64,000 bases of DNA, taken from contig CAUGNZ010000008.1 in the NCBI GenBank assembly GCA_959601045.1, positions 11,732 to 75,731 of the forward strand, read 5' to 3'. This document shows positions 24,301 through 33,691 of this stretch, one piece after another; the first letter of the stretch is position 1; each line of letters begins with the position of its first letter. Under the pieces are notes generated by a model, which was not told where the DNA came from, searched no databases, and saw nothing but the letters and a program-made list of their open reading frames with translations. A program made the translations under genes and the position numbers. The stretch is from an uncultured Collinsella sp. (GTDB lineage: Bacteria > Actinomycetota > Coriobacteriia > Coriobacteriales > Coriobacteriaceae).

Positions 24301-25605
24301 CTACTCCCCCGCCACGCTCGCGCGCAGCTTAGCCGCGATGGGCTCAGACGCCAGCAGGAACACCAGCATTGCCACCGAGCACGCCAGGCACACGATCCAT
24401 GTGCTCGTAAAGGAGCCCGTGGCATCGAACAGTATTCCCGAGACGATGGCGCCCACCGTGCCGCCAACCATCTCGAGCGAGGTGATGGTGCCCGTTACCT
24501 TGCCCAGGTCGGCCATGCCAAACTGCTTGGACGCGGCAATGGTAGGCGTGATGGTGCCCATGCACGTTCCGATTCCAAAGCTAATGGCAGCCACAATGGG
24601 GCCAAGGTCGGTTGCGGGAAAGCACAGGGCGGCGCAGGCGATGATGCACGCGACAGAACCCAGCACATTGCCAAAGCGCAGGCCAAAACGGTCGTAAATG
24701 GCGCCGAGCGAAATCTTGGCGATAACGACGGTGACCATGTAGGCCGAAAGAACCGTACCGGCCCACATGGGGTCGTGGCCACCCGTGACGATCTTGGCAC
24801 CGTTGACGGTAACGCTCGTCATGTTGGTGACCTGGTTGGGCAAAATGGCGCCGTTAACGAGGCCCATAAAGAGAAAGGCGACGACGAGCAGCCAAAACGC
24901 CGGGCTCTTCTTGATGCGAGACCAGCCAACGTTAACCTCGGGCGCCGTGCGCTCGTCCTTGTCGCCAGCCGTCGAGACGGACGGATCGCCCGGGTTCTCG
25001 CCGAGCGGCTTCAGGCCAATCTCGGAAGGTTTGGTGCGGAAGGAATACGCCGTGATGGGCAGCGCCGCCACCATGCAGACGGCGGCAAGCACCAGAAAGG
25101 CGGAGCGCCAACCCACGCTCACGATAAGTGAACTCACAATCGGCGAAAGGATGGCACCGCCAAAGCCCGAGCCCGAAAGCGCGATGGAGATGGCAAGACC
25201 GCGCTTGGCGGTAAACCAATTAGCGGTCACCAGGCTAATAAGCAGACGGGTCGATGCGACGGCGAAGCAGCCCGAGACGGCAAAGAGCACGTAGACCTGC
25301 CACAGCTCACCGACAAAGCTCATGCCCACGAGCACCGCCGAGGTAGCGATGACGGTAAGCGAACCCAAAATACGACCACTAACCTTGTCGGCAACATGGC
25401 CAATGACAAGCGATCCGATAACGCTCACCACCGTGGAGATCGCATTGGAGATGTTGTACTGCGCAAGAGATATCCCCAAGTCGCTGACGATGAGCGGCTG
25501 GAACAGGCTCATGCAGTTGACGAAAATGGTGTAGCACGTGGCCATGATCACAAAGCCGGAGGCCACCACGAGCCAGCCGGGGAAGAACTTACGTTGCTGA
25601 GACAT
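24301..25605 (-). CDS. MFS transporter, OFA (oxalate/formate antiporter)-like
   Basis: 434 residues from ATG at 25605 (AAAGGAAC upstream). Twelve hydrophobic helices in two halves, with a central hydrophilic loop (SVSTAGDKDERTAPEV). The N-terminal MFS motif A region GHVADKVSGR is clear. Overall pattern resembles the oxalate/formate antiporter or monocarboxylate subgroup of MFS. It follows the M20 peptidase gene by 39 bp on the same strand, so it may export or import a substrate or product of that enzyme. Substrate unknown. Confidence 0.85.
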   Translation of the reverse strand: MSQQRKFFPGWLVVASGFVIMATCYTIFVNCMSLFQPLIVSDLGISLAQYNISNAISTVVSVIGSLVIGHVADKVSGRILGSLTVIATSAVLVGMSFVGELWQVYVLFAVSGCFAVASTRLLISLVTANWFTAKRGLAISIALSGSGFGGAILSPIVSSLIVSVGWRSAFLVLAAVCMVAALPITAYSFRTKPSEIGLKPLGENPGDPSVSTAGDKDERTAPEVNVGWSRIKKSPAFWLLVVAFLFMGLVNGAILPNQVTNMTSVTVNGAKIVTGGHDPMWAGTVLSAYMVTVVIAKISLGAIYDRFGLRFGNVLGSVACIIACAALCFPATDLGPIVAAISFGIGTCMGTITPTIAASKQFGMADLGKVTGTITSLEMVGGTVGAIVSGILFDATGSFTSTWIVCLACSVAMLVFLLASEPIAAKLRASVAGE

Positions 25606-25644
25606 ACTGTTCCTTTTTAAGCAAACGAGTAGCAAGATTGGGTG

Positions 25645-26940
25645 CTACCGGTGGTCGGCGATGTAGCCCAAAGCGACGGCGGCATAAGCCGCGGCGCCAA
25701 GGGGAAGCTCGGCATCGCTAAAACGTGCCTTGGGATGATGCTGAGCAAAATGCTCGTCCGTATCAGTCACAGCAGCGCCCACGGTAAAGTACGCGCTCGG
25801 GATCTCGCTCGAGATCAACGCGAAGTCCTCGCTCGCCATGGCGTGGAACAGCGGCAGGAAGGCGGACTTGGGCAGCACCGCGCCCACGTAGCCAAGCGAC
25901 GCCTGCGTCATGCCGTCGTCGAGTACGAGCGGGGGAACATCCGAGAGTGTCTCGATAGTCGCCGGCGTACGATAGGTCGTGGCAACGCCTTTGACGACCT
26001 CCGCGATGCGGGTCTTGAGGTGCTCCATGAGCTCGACATCGAAGCCGCGCAGCGTTCCCTCGAGCACACAGGTGTCGGGGATGACGTTGGCCGCCAAGCC
26101 GCCAGCGAACTTACCAACGGTAAGTGCGACTTCCTTGGCCGCTGGCACCTCGCGGGAGATAAGCTCCTGGAGCGCCAGGTGCACATGGACGCCGGCCGTG
26201 ATGGGGTCGATGCAGATCTCGGGGCTCGAGCCATGGCCGCCCTTGCCCTGCAGCGTGATGCGGAAACCGTACACGCCCGAAAGCGCCGGGCTCCCATAGA
26301 GCACCAGGCCGAGCGGCGATTGGCTGTTGACGTGCATGGCAAAGGCAGCCTGGGGGCACGGGTTCTGCAGCAGGCCATCGGCGATGGCAGCGCGGGCTCC
26401 CTCAAAGGTCTCCTCACCCGGCTGGAACAGCAGTTTGACGGTGGCATTGGCGTCGACAAGCTCGGCCTCGCGGGCCTTGAGCAAACGGGCCGCGCCGAGC
26501 AGCGCCGTCGCATGCATATCGTGGCCACAAGCGTGCATGCAGCCGTTGGTGGAAGCGAAAGGCTCGCCCGATTCCTCGACAACGGGCAGGGCATCCATGT
26601 CGCCGCGAAGCATGATGACCGTACCGGCCTGTTCGTCCGTGCAGACGCCATTGCCCTGGGCCGCGGCGGCACCGGCGCCGACAAGGCCCACAACACAGGA
26701 ACCATCGACGAGCGTGGCAAATGGGATTTCCATCTCGGTCAGGCGCGCTTGAATATACGCAGAGGTCTGCGGGAGGCTATTACCCAGCTCGGGCATCTGG
26801 TGTAAATCGTGTCGCCACACAGCGAGCTCGTCTGCAAAAGCCTGAGCTTCTGCAACGAGACCGTCACCGATAGCGGCCTGCGCCGCTGCGGTGGCCTTGG
26901 GCGCTGATTGCGGTTGAAGATCGGACTGAGCTGGTGCCAT
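25645..26940 (-). CDS. M20-family amidohydrolase (AbgB/HipO-like)
   Basis: 431 residues from ATG at 26940 (GGAGGG upstream). Metal-binding and catalytic motifs of the M20D amidohydrolases are present: WRHDLHQMPELG, LRGDMDALPV, MHACGHDMHA, QPGEE and, near the C-terminus, ASEDFA. The lid/dimerisation domain lies around residues 200-310 (GKGGHGS). Such enzymes remove acyl or aminobenzoyl groups from amino acids. It is followed by an MFS transporter, suggesting a small uptake/hydrolysis unit. Confidence 0.9.
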   Translation of the reverse strand: MAPAQSDLQPQSAPKATAAAQAAIGDGLVAEAQAFADELAVWRHDLHQMPELGNSLPQTSAYIQARLTEMEIPFATLVDGSCVVGLVGAGAAAAQGNGVCTDEQAGTVIMLRGDMDALPVVEESGEPFASTNGCMHACGHDMHATALLGAARLLKAREAELVDANATVKLLFQPGEETFEGARAAIADGLLQNPCPQAAFAMHVNSQSPLGLVLYGSPALSGVYGFRITLQGKGGHGSSPEICIDPITAGVHVHLALQELISREVPAAKEVALTVGKFAGGLAANVIPDTCVLEGTLRGFDVELMEHLKTRIAEVVKGVATTYRTPATIETLSDVPPLVLDDGMTQASLGYVGAVLPKSAFLPLFHAMASEDFALISSEIPSAYFTVGAAVTDTDEHFAQHHPKARFSDAELPLGAAAYAAVALGYIADHR

Positions 26941-27016
26941 AAATGCCCTCCAGTAGCGTTTTTGCAGTAAGCACTTTGATAGCGTAAAGTGCAAGGTACA
27001 ACTTTAAAGGCGAGGC

Positions 27017-27046
27017 ATAAAAAACGCCGCCCCAGGGGGGCGGCGC
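27017..27046 (-). terminator. Terminator of the EamA transporter gene
   Basis: CGCCGCCCC pairs with GGGGCGGCG around a three-base loop, followed by TTTTTT on the minus strand. Confidence 0.9.
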
Positions 27047-27056
27047 AACAAGTTGT

Positions 27057-28040
27057 TTACAATTGCGGGCGAGATTTTCGGCGCAAGAAATCGAAATGCG
27101 TCTCGCTCAAGATAATCGACAAAAAGATGAGCGCAAAGCCGGCAAGCAGGCGCGAGGTGAGCGCCTCCCCCATCAGCAGCACCGAGAACAGCACGCCCGA
27201 GGGGGACTCCATCGAAAGGAGCAGCGAGCCCGTCGAGGCCGGGACGTGCGCCAATCCAACGTTTTGGACGAGCAGTGCCACGCACGTACAGCCCACCGAG
27301 AGAAAGGCCGCCACGCCGACAAAGCTCGGCGTCCACACGGACAGAGGCGCCTGAGTCTCGAATAGCAGCGACGTGATTAAGCTCAAAACGCCATTGCCCA
27401 CAAACATCCAAAACGTGATGACGTTGATGTCCATCTTGCGGCCATACTTGGCGGTCACTGCCATCTGGATAGCAAAGAAGACCGCGCCGCCCAGCGTGAT
27501 GACATCTCCAGCATTGAACTCGACGCTATCGAGTGCCACCAGGCCAATGCCCGCCAGGCACAGCAGTGCCGCACCCAGGTTATAGCGGGTGAGCTTTTCG
27601 CCGCTCAGGACATAGCTGGCAAACGGCACAAGGATACAGTACGTGCCCGTCAAAAATGCACTCTTGCCTGCCGTGGTCTGTGCCAGGCCAATCGTTTGCA
27701 GTCCGTATGCTCCCCACATGAGCGCACCCATGCCCAGCCCGACGATCAGGTTGCGGGCATTGAAATGAGCGATGATGCGCTTATGGAAAATAGCAAACAT
27801 AACCAGTGATGCCGGGAGAAAGCGAACGTAGACCAGCTCGAACACCGGAATGGTATCGAGCGCATCTTTCATGGTGGTAAAGGAATAGCCCCAGATGACC
27901 GCCACCGAAAGCAGCAAGACCTTCCAGAAGAACGGAGAACGCGCGCCGGCGCCGCGGGAGGTGCCGCCGGCACCCAGGTCTTCGCGCGCTACAGGGCTAT
28001 CGGGCATGTTTTCGATTTCATCAACGGCATTCTGAGCCAT
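27057..28040 (-). CDS. EamA/DMT-superfamily transporter
   Basis: 327 residues with about ten hydrophobic helices in two EamA repeats (AVIWGYSFTTMKDAL in the first; GGAVFFAIQMAVTAKYG and STGSLLLSMESPSGVLFSVL in the second). An N-terminal hydrophilic stretch of about 35 residues rich in Asp and Gly precedes the first helix. Family members move small metabolites out of or into the cell; substrate unknown. GAGG precedes the ATG, and it is a single-gene unit with its own terminator. Confidence 0.88.
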   Translation of the reverse strand: MAQNAVDEIENMPDSPVAREDLGAGGTSRGAGARSPFFWKVLLLSVAVIWGYSFTTMKDALDTIPVFELVYVRFLPASLVMFAIFHKRIIAHFNARNLIVGLGMGALMWGAYGLQTIGLAQTTAGKSAFLTGTYCILVPFASYVLSGEKLTRYNLGAALLCLAGIGLVALDSVEFNAGDVITLGGAVFFAIQMAVTAKYGRKMDINVITFWMFVGNGVLSLITSLLFETQAPLSVWTPSFVGVAAFLSVGCTCVALLVQNVGLAHVPASTGSLLLSMESPSGVLFSVLLMGEALTSRLLAGFALIFLSIILSETHFDFLRRKSRPQL

Positions 28041-28115
28041 AGGGCATCCTCGCGCTCAGTCTGGGCGTGGTGTCCGCACGTGCATGGCCGCGTGCCGCCT
28101 CATGGTCAAATAAAA

Positions 28116-28145
28116 CGGGGCGCACCGGACCCCCGGCACGCCCCG
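28116..28145 (-). terminator. Terminator after the YhgE/Pip pair
   Basis: CGGGGCGTGCCGG and CCGGTGCGCCCCG pair with a small bulge, followed by TTTTATTTG on the minus strand. Confidence 0.85.
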
Positions 28146-28239
28146 CTACTGTAGCAACAACCAGCGTTGCACCGCAATCCAGCCCACTAAAGCGTCAGCA
28201 AAGTGAACCTCGACGTTTTGTCAATGTCACGCTGTTGCA

Positions 28240-30429
28240 CTAAATAAGCTTCGTGCTTTCAAGCTTTTCGATGATCCAGTCGTTGGCTTTGATGACCGGG
28301 CGGCGGAAGACGACGCCCAGTGCCAGCGACGGAATCAGATAGCTCGCCAGAATGCCTAGCTCAATCCAGTACTCCATATGGTAGGCGCCAGCCATGGCGG
28401 CATGCATGGCGTTGATGCCGTGGGTGAACGGCAGGAACGGATAGATCGCCTGGAACACAGGGCCGGTCATCTCGATGGGGAACGTACCGCCCGAACCGCC
28501 GACCTGCATAACCAACAGCACGACGGCGAGCGCCTTGCCGATATCGCCAAACGACACGGTGAGCGTGTAGACGATATTGGAGAACACGAGACTCGCGACC
28601 CAACCCGCCAGCACAAATTGCAGCGGGTTGTCGCACTGAATGCCAAAGAACAGGATGTCGCCCGCGCACACGAGTGTCGCCTGCAGCAGGGCCAGACCTC
28701 CAAAGAACAGGTAGCGGCCCAGGTAGATCTCGTGCAGGCGCACGGGGATCAGCTCGTTGATGAGCTCATCGTCAACCGAGACCTTCATCATGGCCGCCAG
28801 TACAATCGAGCCCACCCACAGCGACAGAATCGTGTAGAACGGTGCCATGGCCGAACCGTAGTTGCGGATCGGATAGACCGGTTTGCGGTCGAGCGCGACG
28901 GGGCCGGAAAGCGACACGGCGAGGCCCTCGGGGTCGTTGCCAATCATTGTCTTAATCATGGCCAGGTCACCCGACATCAGAGCGCTATCAAGCTCGTCCT
29001 TAAAAGCGCTGATCTTGTCCGACGCCTCGCCCAACTGATCAGAAGCCTTGTTGACCAGCGTCGCAGCCTTGGAGAGGCCCTTTGCGAGCGAGCCAGAGGC
29101 GTCGGTCAGACCGCTCACAGCGCTATCCAAGTCACCCGAGATACCGTTCAGGGAATCCAGAACGCCCGAAATGGTCTTCTTGAGCTCCTTGGCCTTAACC
29201 GAGAACGTGGAATCGTAGTCGGACTTGGCTCCCGAGATACCCGCCTTGGCATCGGCGATGGCCTGGTCGACCTCGGCACGCGAGTTGTTGACCTCCGCCA
29301 TGCCGTCCGAAAGGGACTTTGCGGTCGCCGTCAGGTCCTTCGCATTGTTGCGGTACTCCACGGCAATTCTGCCCAGCGACGTCGCAGCGGACTCGAGACC
29401 GTCTTTGAGCTTGTCATCACTCACCTGGTCGGCAAGGTTGCGGAGCTGATCGGCCATCGCATCGATATCGTCAGCACGCGTATTGAGCGCCGCTGCGGCT
29501 TCGTTGAGCTGAGACACCGTAAGGTGTACATGCTGATTCGCGGCATCGAATGCCTTCGCAAGCTCGGCGGACACGTTGTCGAACGAGCCCGCGCTTCCGT
29601 CAATCGCCGCGTCAACGGCATCGTTGGCGGCCTTGAGCGCTTCCTTGGAATCATTGATGCCGCTCTTGGCGTGCTCCATCAGCTGCTTCGTCGACTCATC
29701 AACGGTGCCCGTCTGCTTGAGCATGCCGCCCGCCGATGTCAGTGAATCGGACGTGGAGCTCAAAATGCCCGCGAGCGACGTCGCACTCGCCTGAACGTCC
29801 TGCAGGTCCTCGACCGAATCGCCCAGCGTCGAGGACAGATTGGCGATAAAGTTGCTCACCTGGTCGGTACTCATATAGTCGAGCAGGCTGGACACGGTCT
29901 TAAGGCCGATGGTCGTGATGGTCTTGGTAAAGGTCTCGTTGACCTGACTCTGGACGGCGCTCGAACCCTTTTCAGTCACGATCTGTGCGATGGCGTTGGC
30001 CTTCTGGTTCTCATAGAACTCGATATCGGCGTGCTTCACCTCGGTCGAGAAAAGCGTCATCATGTCGGCGCTAAACGTTTTAGGGATAACGACGGCAGCG
30101 TAGTACGCGCCCGACTTAACGCCCTCAATCGCCTTATCGCGGTCGTTGAGGACGACCCAGTCGAAGTTCTCGTTGCCGCGCAGGGTGGCGGTTACGTTTT
30201 CGCCCACGTTGACCTCGACGGGAATCAGATCGCTCTCGTAACCCTCATCGGTGTTGACCACTGCAATCTTAAGGTTGCCGGTATTGCCGTAGGGATCCCA
30301 GCTTCCGGCGATGTTAAACCATGCATAGAGACATGGCACGATGATCAGGCCCATCACGACGACCATGCCGATCACGGAGCGAGACACGTTTTGGACATCG
30401 CGCTTAAACAGGTGCAGGATGTTTTTCAT
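28240..30429 (-). CDS. YhgE/Pip-family membrane protein (shorter paralog)
   Basis: 729 residues. An N-terminal membrane helix (IGMVVVMGLIIVPCLYAWFN) leads to the family motif AGSWDPYGNTGNLKIAVVNTDEG. A long extracytoplasmic region of Ala/Ser/Asp-rich coiled coil (about 190-490) follows, then five or six membrane helices of ABC-2 permease type. Relatives include Pip (phage infection protein) and type VII secretion-associated proteins. Its ATG directly follows the TAA of the upstream paralog, with AAAGGAGGTG before it, so the two are co-translated. Confidence 0.9.
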   Translation of the reverse strand: MKNILHLFKRDVQNVSRSVIGMVVVMGLIIVPCLYAWFNIAGSWDPYGNTGNLKIAVVNTDEGYESDLIPVEVNVGENVTATLRGNENFDWVVLNDRDKAIEGVKSGAYYAAVVIPKTFSADMMTLFSTEVKHADIEFYENQKANAIAQIVTEKGSSAVQSQVNETFTKTITTIGLKTVSSLLDYMSTDQVSNFIANLSSTLGDSVEDLQDVQASATSLAGILSSTSDSLTSAGGMLKQTGTVDESTKQLMEHAKSGINDSKEALKAANDAVDAAIDGSAGSFDNVSAELAKAFDAANQHVHLTVSQLNEAAAALNTRADDIDAMADQLRNLADQVSDDKLKDGLESAATSLGRIAVEYRNNAKDLTATAKSLSDGMAEVNNSRAEVDQAIADAKAGISGAKSDYDSTFSVKAKELKKTISGVLDSLNGISGDLDSAVSGLTDASGSLAKGLSKAATLVNKASDQLGEASDKISAFKDELDSALMSGDLAMIKTMIGNDPEGLAVSLSGPVALDRKPVYPIRNYGSAMAPFYTILSLWVGSIVLAAMMKVSVDDELINELIPVRLHEIYLGRYLFFGGLALLQATLVCAGDILFFGIQCDNPLQFVLAGWVASLVFSNIVYTLTVSFGDIGKALAVVLLVMQVGGSGGTFPIEMTGPVFQAIYPFLPFTHGINAMHAAMAGAYHMEYWIELGILASYLIPSLALGVVFRRPVIKANDWIIEKLESTKLI

Positions 30430-33219
30430 TTATGCCTCACCTCCTTTAGAGTGCTTGCCAAGCGAGGTGGTGTCCCCGTCGTTTCCGTTTACGTTGTCAG
30501 CGCCGTCGGCATCTTGAGCCTTACGATGCGCACCGATATGCGACAGACGGCTCGTAGGCTGTTCGCCTCCCTTGGCGCCACGCTCGCTGGCGTTGAGACC
30601 AAACATGCGACGGGCGGCAGGGATGGCAGCCGTGTGCTCGCGCATCTCGCGGCGAAGGTCCTCGTCCGAAAGCGCCGAGATACGCATCTGGGTATTGAGG
30701 CTCGCACGGATGTATTCGATGTTGATGAGCCAGCCGCAGATGGCGATAACCGAAATGATCCAGATAACGAGCAGGATGATCTTGCCGTTATTGTCGATAT
30801 CGAGCACCGTCGAAAGCACAAAGAGCAGAACCTGCACGCCTACCACGGCGGCAAAACCGCCCTTGATGTAGTACGGGTAGCGATGCTCAAACGCCACGGC
30901 ATGATCGAGCAGCTCGCGACGGTACGAATCCGAATCGAGCATGACGCGCATGGCCGTACGCAGCGAATAGCGCTGGCGCGGCAGGTCGTTGGACTCGCAG
31001 ATCATGAGGCCCGTCGTGGAAAGCTGCTTGTCAAAAAGCAGGTTGAGGTTGAGCAGCAGCGGACGCAGCTGCAAGCCAATAAAGAGTGCGATGGCAAGGA
31101 ACACGCCCAGGATGCACAGGTTGAACAGGTAGTTGAACGAATACATGCCACCGACGGTCTCGCGCAGCAGGTTGATGCCATAGGTGAAGGGCAGCAGCGG
31201 ATGCAGCCATTGGAAGAAGCCGGGCATCATCTCGATGGGATACATGCCCGACGAGCCGGGGATCTGCACAATGACGAGGATGACGCCAATGGCTTTACCG
31301 ATATGCTTAAACGTGGTGGACAGCGCATAGATGATGTTGACGTAGGTGAACGAAATAGCGATGCCGCCCAGTACAAAGAGCAGCGGATTGACGCACTGAA
31401 CGCCAATGACCAGGTCGCCCACCGTAACGATAATGGCCTGGAACGCGCCCAGGATCACCAGCAGCAGCCAGCGGCCAAAGTAGCCCTGACGCGCCGTAAA
31501 GCTACCGATGCCCTCGCGGTCGACCTCGAGTTTATAGATAGCGATGAGCACATAGCCGCCTACCCACAGCGCCAGATTGGTGTAGAAGGGCGCGATGCCC
31601 GAGCCAAAGCTCTTGACCGGATAGATTGACTTGGACGTCAGCTCAACCGGAGATGCCATGAAATCTGCCACGTCATTGACGTCGACGTCCATGAGGTCGG
31701 CTAACTCGCCCATAGACTCAGAGGTCTGCAGCGCCGCAATGTCATTGGCGGCGGTCGCGAGCTTGTCCTGAACCTTGGCAAGGGAGGCGTCGGTTTGGGA
31801 CAGCGTGGTCTTTGCCTGCTTGAGCGTGGCGTCGAGCTGCGCCAGCGTGCCGCGCGCGCTCGCTATCGTGGGGGTCATACCCGACACAATGCCGGTCAAA
31901 TCGCCCGAAACGGCGGCAAAGGAGTCAAGCGCGCTCGAAGCCTTCGGAAGTGCGTTCTGACCCAGATCGGTCTGAGCCTGACCGAGGTTAGCCGTACCGG
32001 TCTGAATTGCCGCGTTGAGTGCGTTGCTCGCGTTCGAGATTGCCGTAGCGTCGTTTGCCATGGCGCTCGACTGTGCAGAAAGGCCATCCTTGATGCTCTG
32101 CAGCTTCTGGTTTTGCTCGCGAAGCGAATCGATGGTCGATACAATGCGCGCGTCAATTTCCTCGGAACCTGTCGACGTGTCATTAACGAGAATCTCCAAG
32201 TGCCCGATAACGGCCTTATTGTGATCGATCGTCGCCTGGAGAGACTCGAGCGAGTTGTCGATGCGGGTGGTCGTAGATGTGACCGTACCCGTTAGCTTGC
32301 CAATCGCAGCGTTCGCGGAGGCTGACGTCTTGGTGAGTGCAAGGCTACCTTCCGAGAGTGCCTTGGAGAGCGAGGTGATAGAGTTGCCCGCCGTGGCGCG
32401 AGCCTCGCCCAGCAGGTCGTTGCCCTGGGAGATTGCCTGCGTCAGCGACGGTGCCTGACCTTGCAAGCCGGCAAGCGCCGCATCAGCCGAGGCGATAGCG
32501 CCACTCGTCTTATCGATGGCGGCATTCATATCGCCAATCGAATCGCGCACCTCACCCAAGGTGTCGGATGCCTCGGACACCGAACTTGTCAGCGAGTCCT
32601 GAGTCTGGGTTGCCTTGTCCTTTAAATCGACACCGGCATCCTTGGCGATACTGGCAACAGTCTCGCCCACCGTGGAGACAAACTCCGAGTTGATCTGCTC
32701 CTCGATGGTGTTGGCACCGGTATCGGTGACCTTGGGCGCAATGGCGCTCTTCTTCTCATTGACGTAATAGGTGAGCTTCGGCTGATGGTAATTGCCATCG
32801 AGCATCGAGACAAGATTGTCGGAGAAGTTCTTGGGGATTACGATCGCCGCGTAGTATTCCCCGCTCTCGACGCCCTCTTTGGCATCGGCAGCCGAGTCGA
32901 CGAAGGTCCAGCCCAGCTGATCGTTTTCCTTGAGCTGGTCGACCACCTTATCGCCTGCATTGAGCTCGCCCACCAAGTCATTCTGGGTGCCCTGATCGTT
33001 GTTGGCGATGGCGATTTTAATGCCCTGGGTATTTCCGTACGGATCCCAGTTGGCAACGATGTTGTACCAGGCATACAGCGAGGGAATAACACACACGCCG
33101 AGGGTAACCACCAAGGCGACGGGGTTCATAAGCAGTCGCTTAATGTCGCGCTTAAATATCGCAAAGGAGACCTTTGCGTTGGATAGTTTGCTGCCGAGAC
33201 TCACGCTTGGACCATCCAT
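30430..33219 (-). CDS. YhgE/Pip-family membrane protein (longer paralog)
   Basis: 929 residues with the same plan as its neighbour: N-terminal helix, VANWDPYGNTQGIKIAIANN motif, a long Ser/Ala/Thr coiled-coil ectodomain (about 200-510), then ABC-2-type membrane helices. It has an extra C-terminal part of about 200 residues with two more helices (GFAAVVGVQVLLFVLSTVL; IILLVIWIISVIAICGWLI) and a charged cytoplasmic tail. The pair may form a hetero-oligomer at the envelope. The start codon is weakly supported (CAGG only), so a GTG five codons on is possible. Confidence 0.88.
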   Translation of the reverse strand: MDGPSVSLGSKLSNAKVSFAIFKRDIKRLLMNPVALVVTLGVCVIPSLYAWYNIVANWDPYGNTQGIKIAIANNDQGTQNDLVGELNAGDKVVDQLKENDQLGWTFVDSAADAKEGVESGEYYAAIVIPKNFSDNLVSMLDGNYHQPKLTYYVNEKKSAIAPKVTDTGANTIEEQINSEFVSTVGETVASIAKDAGVDLKDKATQTQDSLTSSVSEASDTLGEVRDSIGDMNAAIDKTSGAIASADAALAGLQGQAPSLTQAISQGNDLLGEARATAGNSITSLSKALSEGSLALTKTSASANAAIGKLTGTVTSTTTRIDNSLESLQATIDHNKAVIGHLEILVNDTSTGSEEIDARIVSTIDSLREQNQKLQSIKDGLSAQSSAMANDATAISNASNALNAAIQTGTANLGQAQTDLGQNALPKASSALDSFAAVSGDLTGIVSGMTPTIASARGTLAQLDATLKQAKTTLSQTDASLAKVQDKLATAANDIAALQTSESMGELADLMDVDVNDVADFMASPVELTSKSIYPVKSFGSGIAPFYTNLALWVGGYVLIAIYKLEVDREGIGSFTARQGYFGRWLLLVILGAFQAIIVTVGDLVIGVQCVNPLLFVLGGIAISFTYVNIIYALSTTFKHIGKAIGVILVIVQIPGSSGMYPIEMMPGFFQWLHPLLPFTYGINLLRETVGGMYSFNYLFNLCILGVFLAIALFIGLQLRPLLLNLNLLFDKQLSTTGLMICESNDLPRQRYSLRTAMRVMLDSDSYRRELLDHAVAFEHRYPYYIKGGFAAVVGVQVLLFVLSTVLDIDNNGKIILLVIWIISVIAICGWLINIEYIRASLNTQMRISALSDEDLRREMREHTAAIPAARRMFGLNASERGAKGGEQPTSRLSHIGAHRKAQDADGADNVNGNDGDTTSLGKHSKGGEA

Positions 33220-33409
33220 CCTGTCGTTGAATCAAATCGTACTATCAAAAACCATTGTACGTAGGCGCTTTAGCGTCTCGAAGCACAATGGTATTGAGTT
33301 TTGCGGGTAGCAATATACTACGAAGATTAGTTAACGTACAGTTGTACAGTATCTCAAATTTCAGCAGGTCACAAAACCACAACCCGCACAAATTAGCAAT
33401 CCGAATAAA

Positions 33410-33465
33410 TAGTCATTGGGGACGTTCTTAAACGACTAGTCAAACAAGAACGTCCCCGATGACTA
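33410..33465. repeat. Inverted repeat with 20-bp arms around GGGGACGTTCTT
   Basis: The left arm (33410-33429) and right arm (33446-33465) pair over 20 bp with one G-U. The arms contain GGGGACGTTCTT and AAGAACGTCCCC, and the loop is 16 bases. It has no T-tract. It lies in the 472-bp gene-free gap downstream of htpG. Confidence 0.65.
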
Positions 33466-33487
33466 CTTAGGGCCACGAAAGCGTCGC

Positions 33488-33606
33488 AGGTTGAGCATAA
33501 GTCAGCGAAAACGCCCCTGAGCGAGCAAGGTGACGTGAAAGAGGAGGGAAGCGTACTTTGGTACGCGACCGACGATTGAACGTCAGATTGCCGCTTAGGG
33601 GCGTTT
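33488..33606. repeat. Structured intergenic element with a 14-bp closing stem
   Basis: Starts with AGGTTGAGCATAAGTCAGC (also at 3128). A 14-bp stem (33509-33522 with 33593-33606, one G-U) encloses about 70 bases, including GTGACGTGAAAG, GAGGGAA and the hairpin GCGTAC-TTTG-GTACGC. A related core with a different hairpin is at 60124-60165. It may be a noncoding RNA or a repeat; orientation is unknown. Confidence 0.6.
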
Positions 33607-33618
33607 GCAGCGTCGACC

Positions 33619-33672
33619 GGTCCGTCGTTCGTTAGAACGACGGAACCAATAGGTTCGTTAGAACGGCGGACC
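33619..33672. repeat. Paired hairpins downstream of htpG
   Basis: GGTCCG and CGGACC close a structure with two inner hairpins, CGTCGTTC-GTTA-GAACGACG and GTTC-GTTA-GAAC. It may serve as the htpG terminator although no T-tract follows. Confidence 0.5.
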
Positions 33673-33691
33673 CAAAGGCGTAACTACTTAA

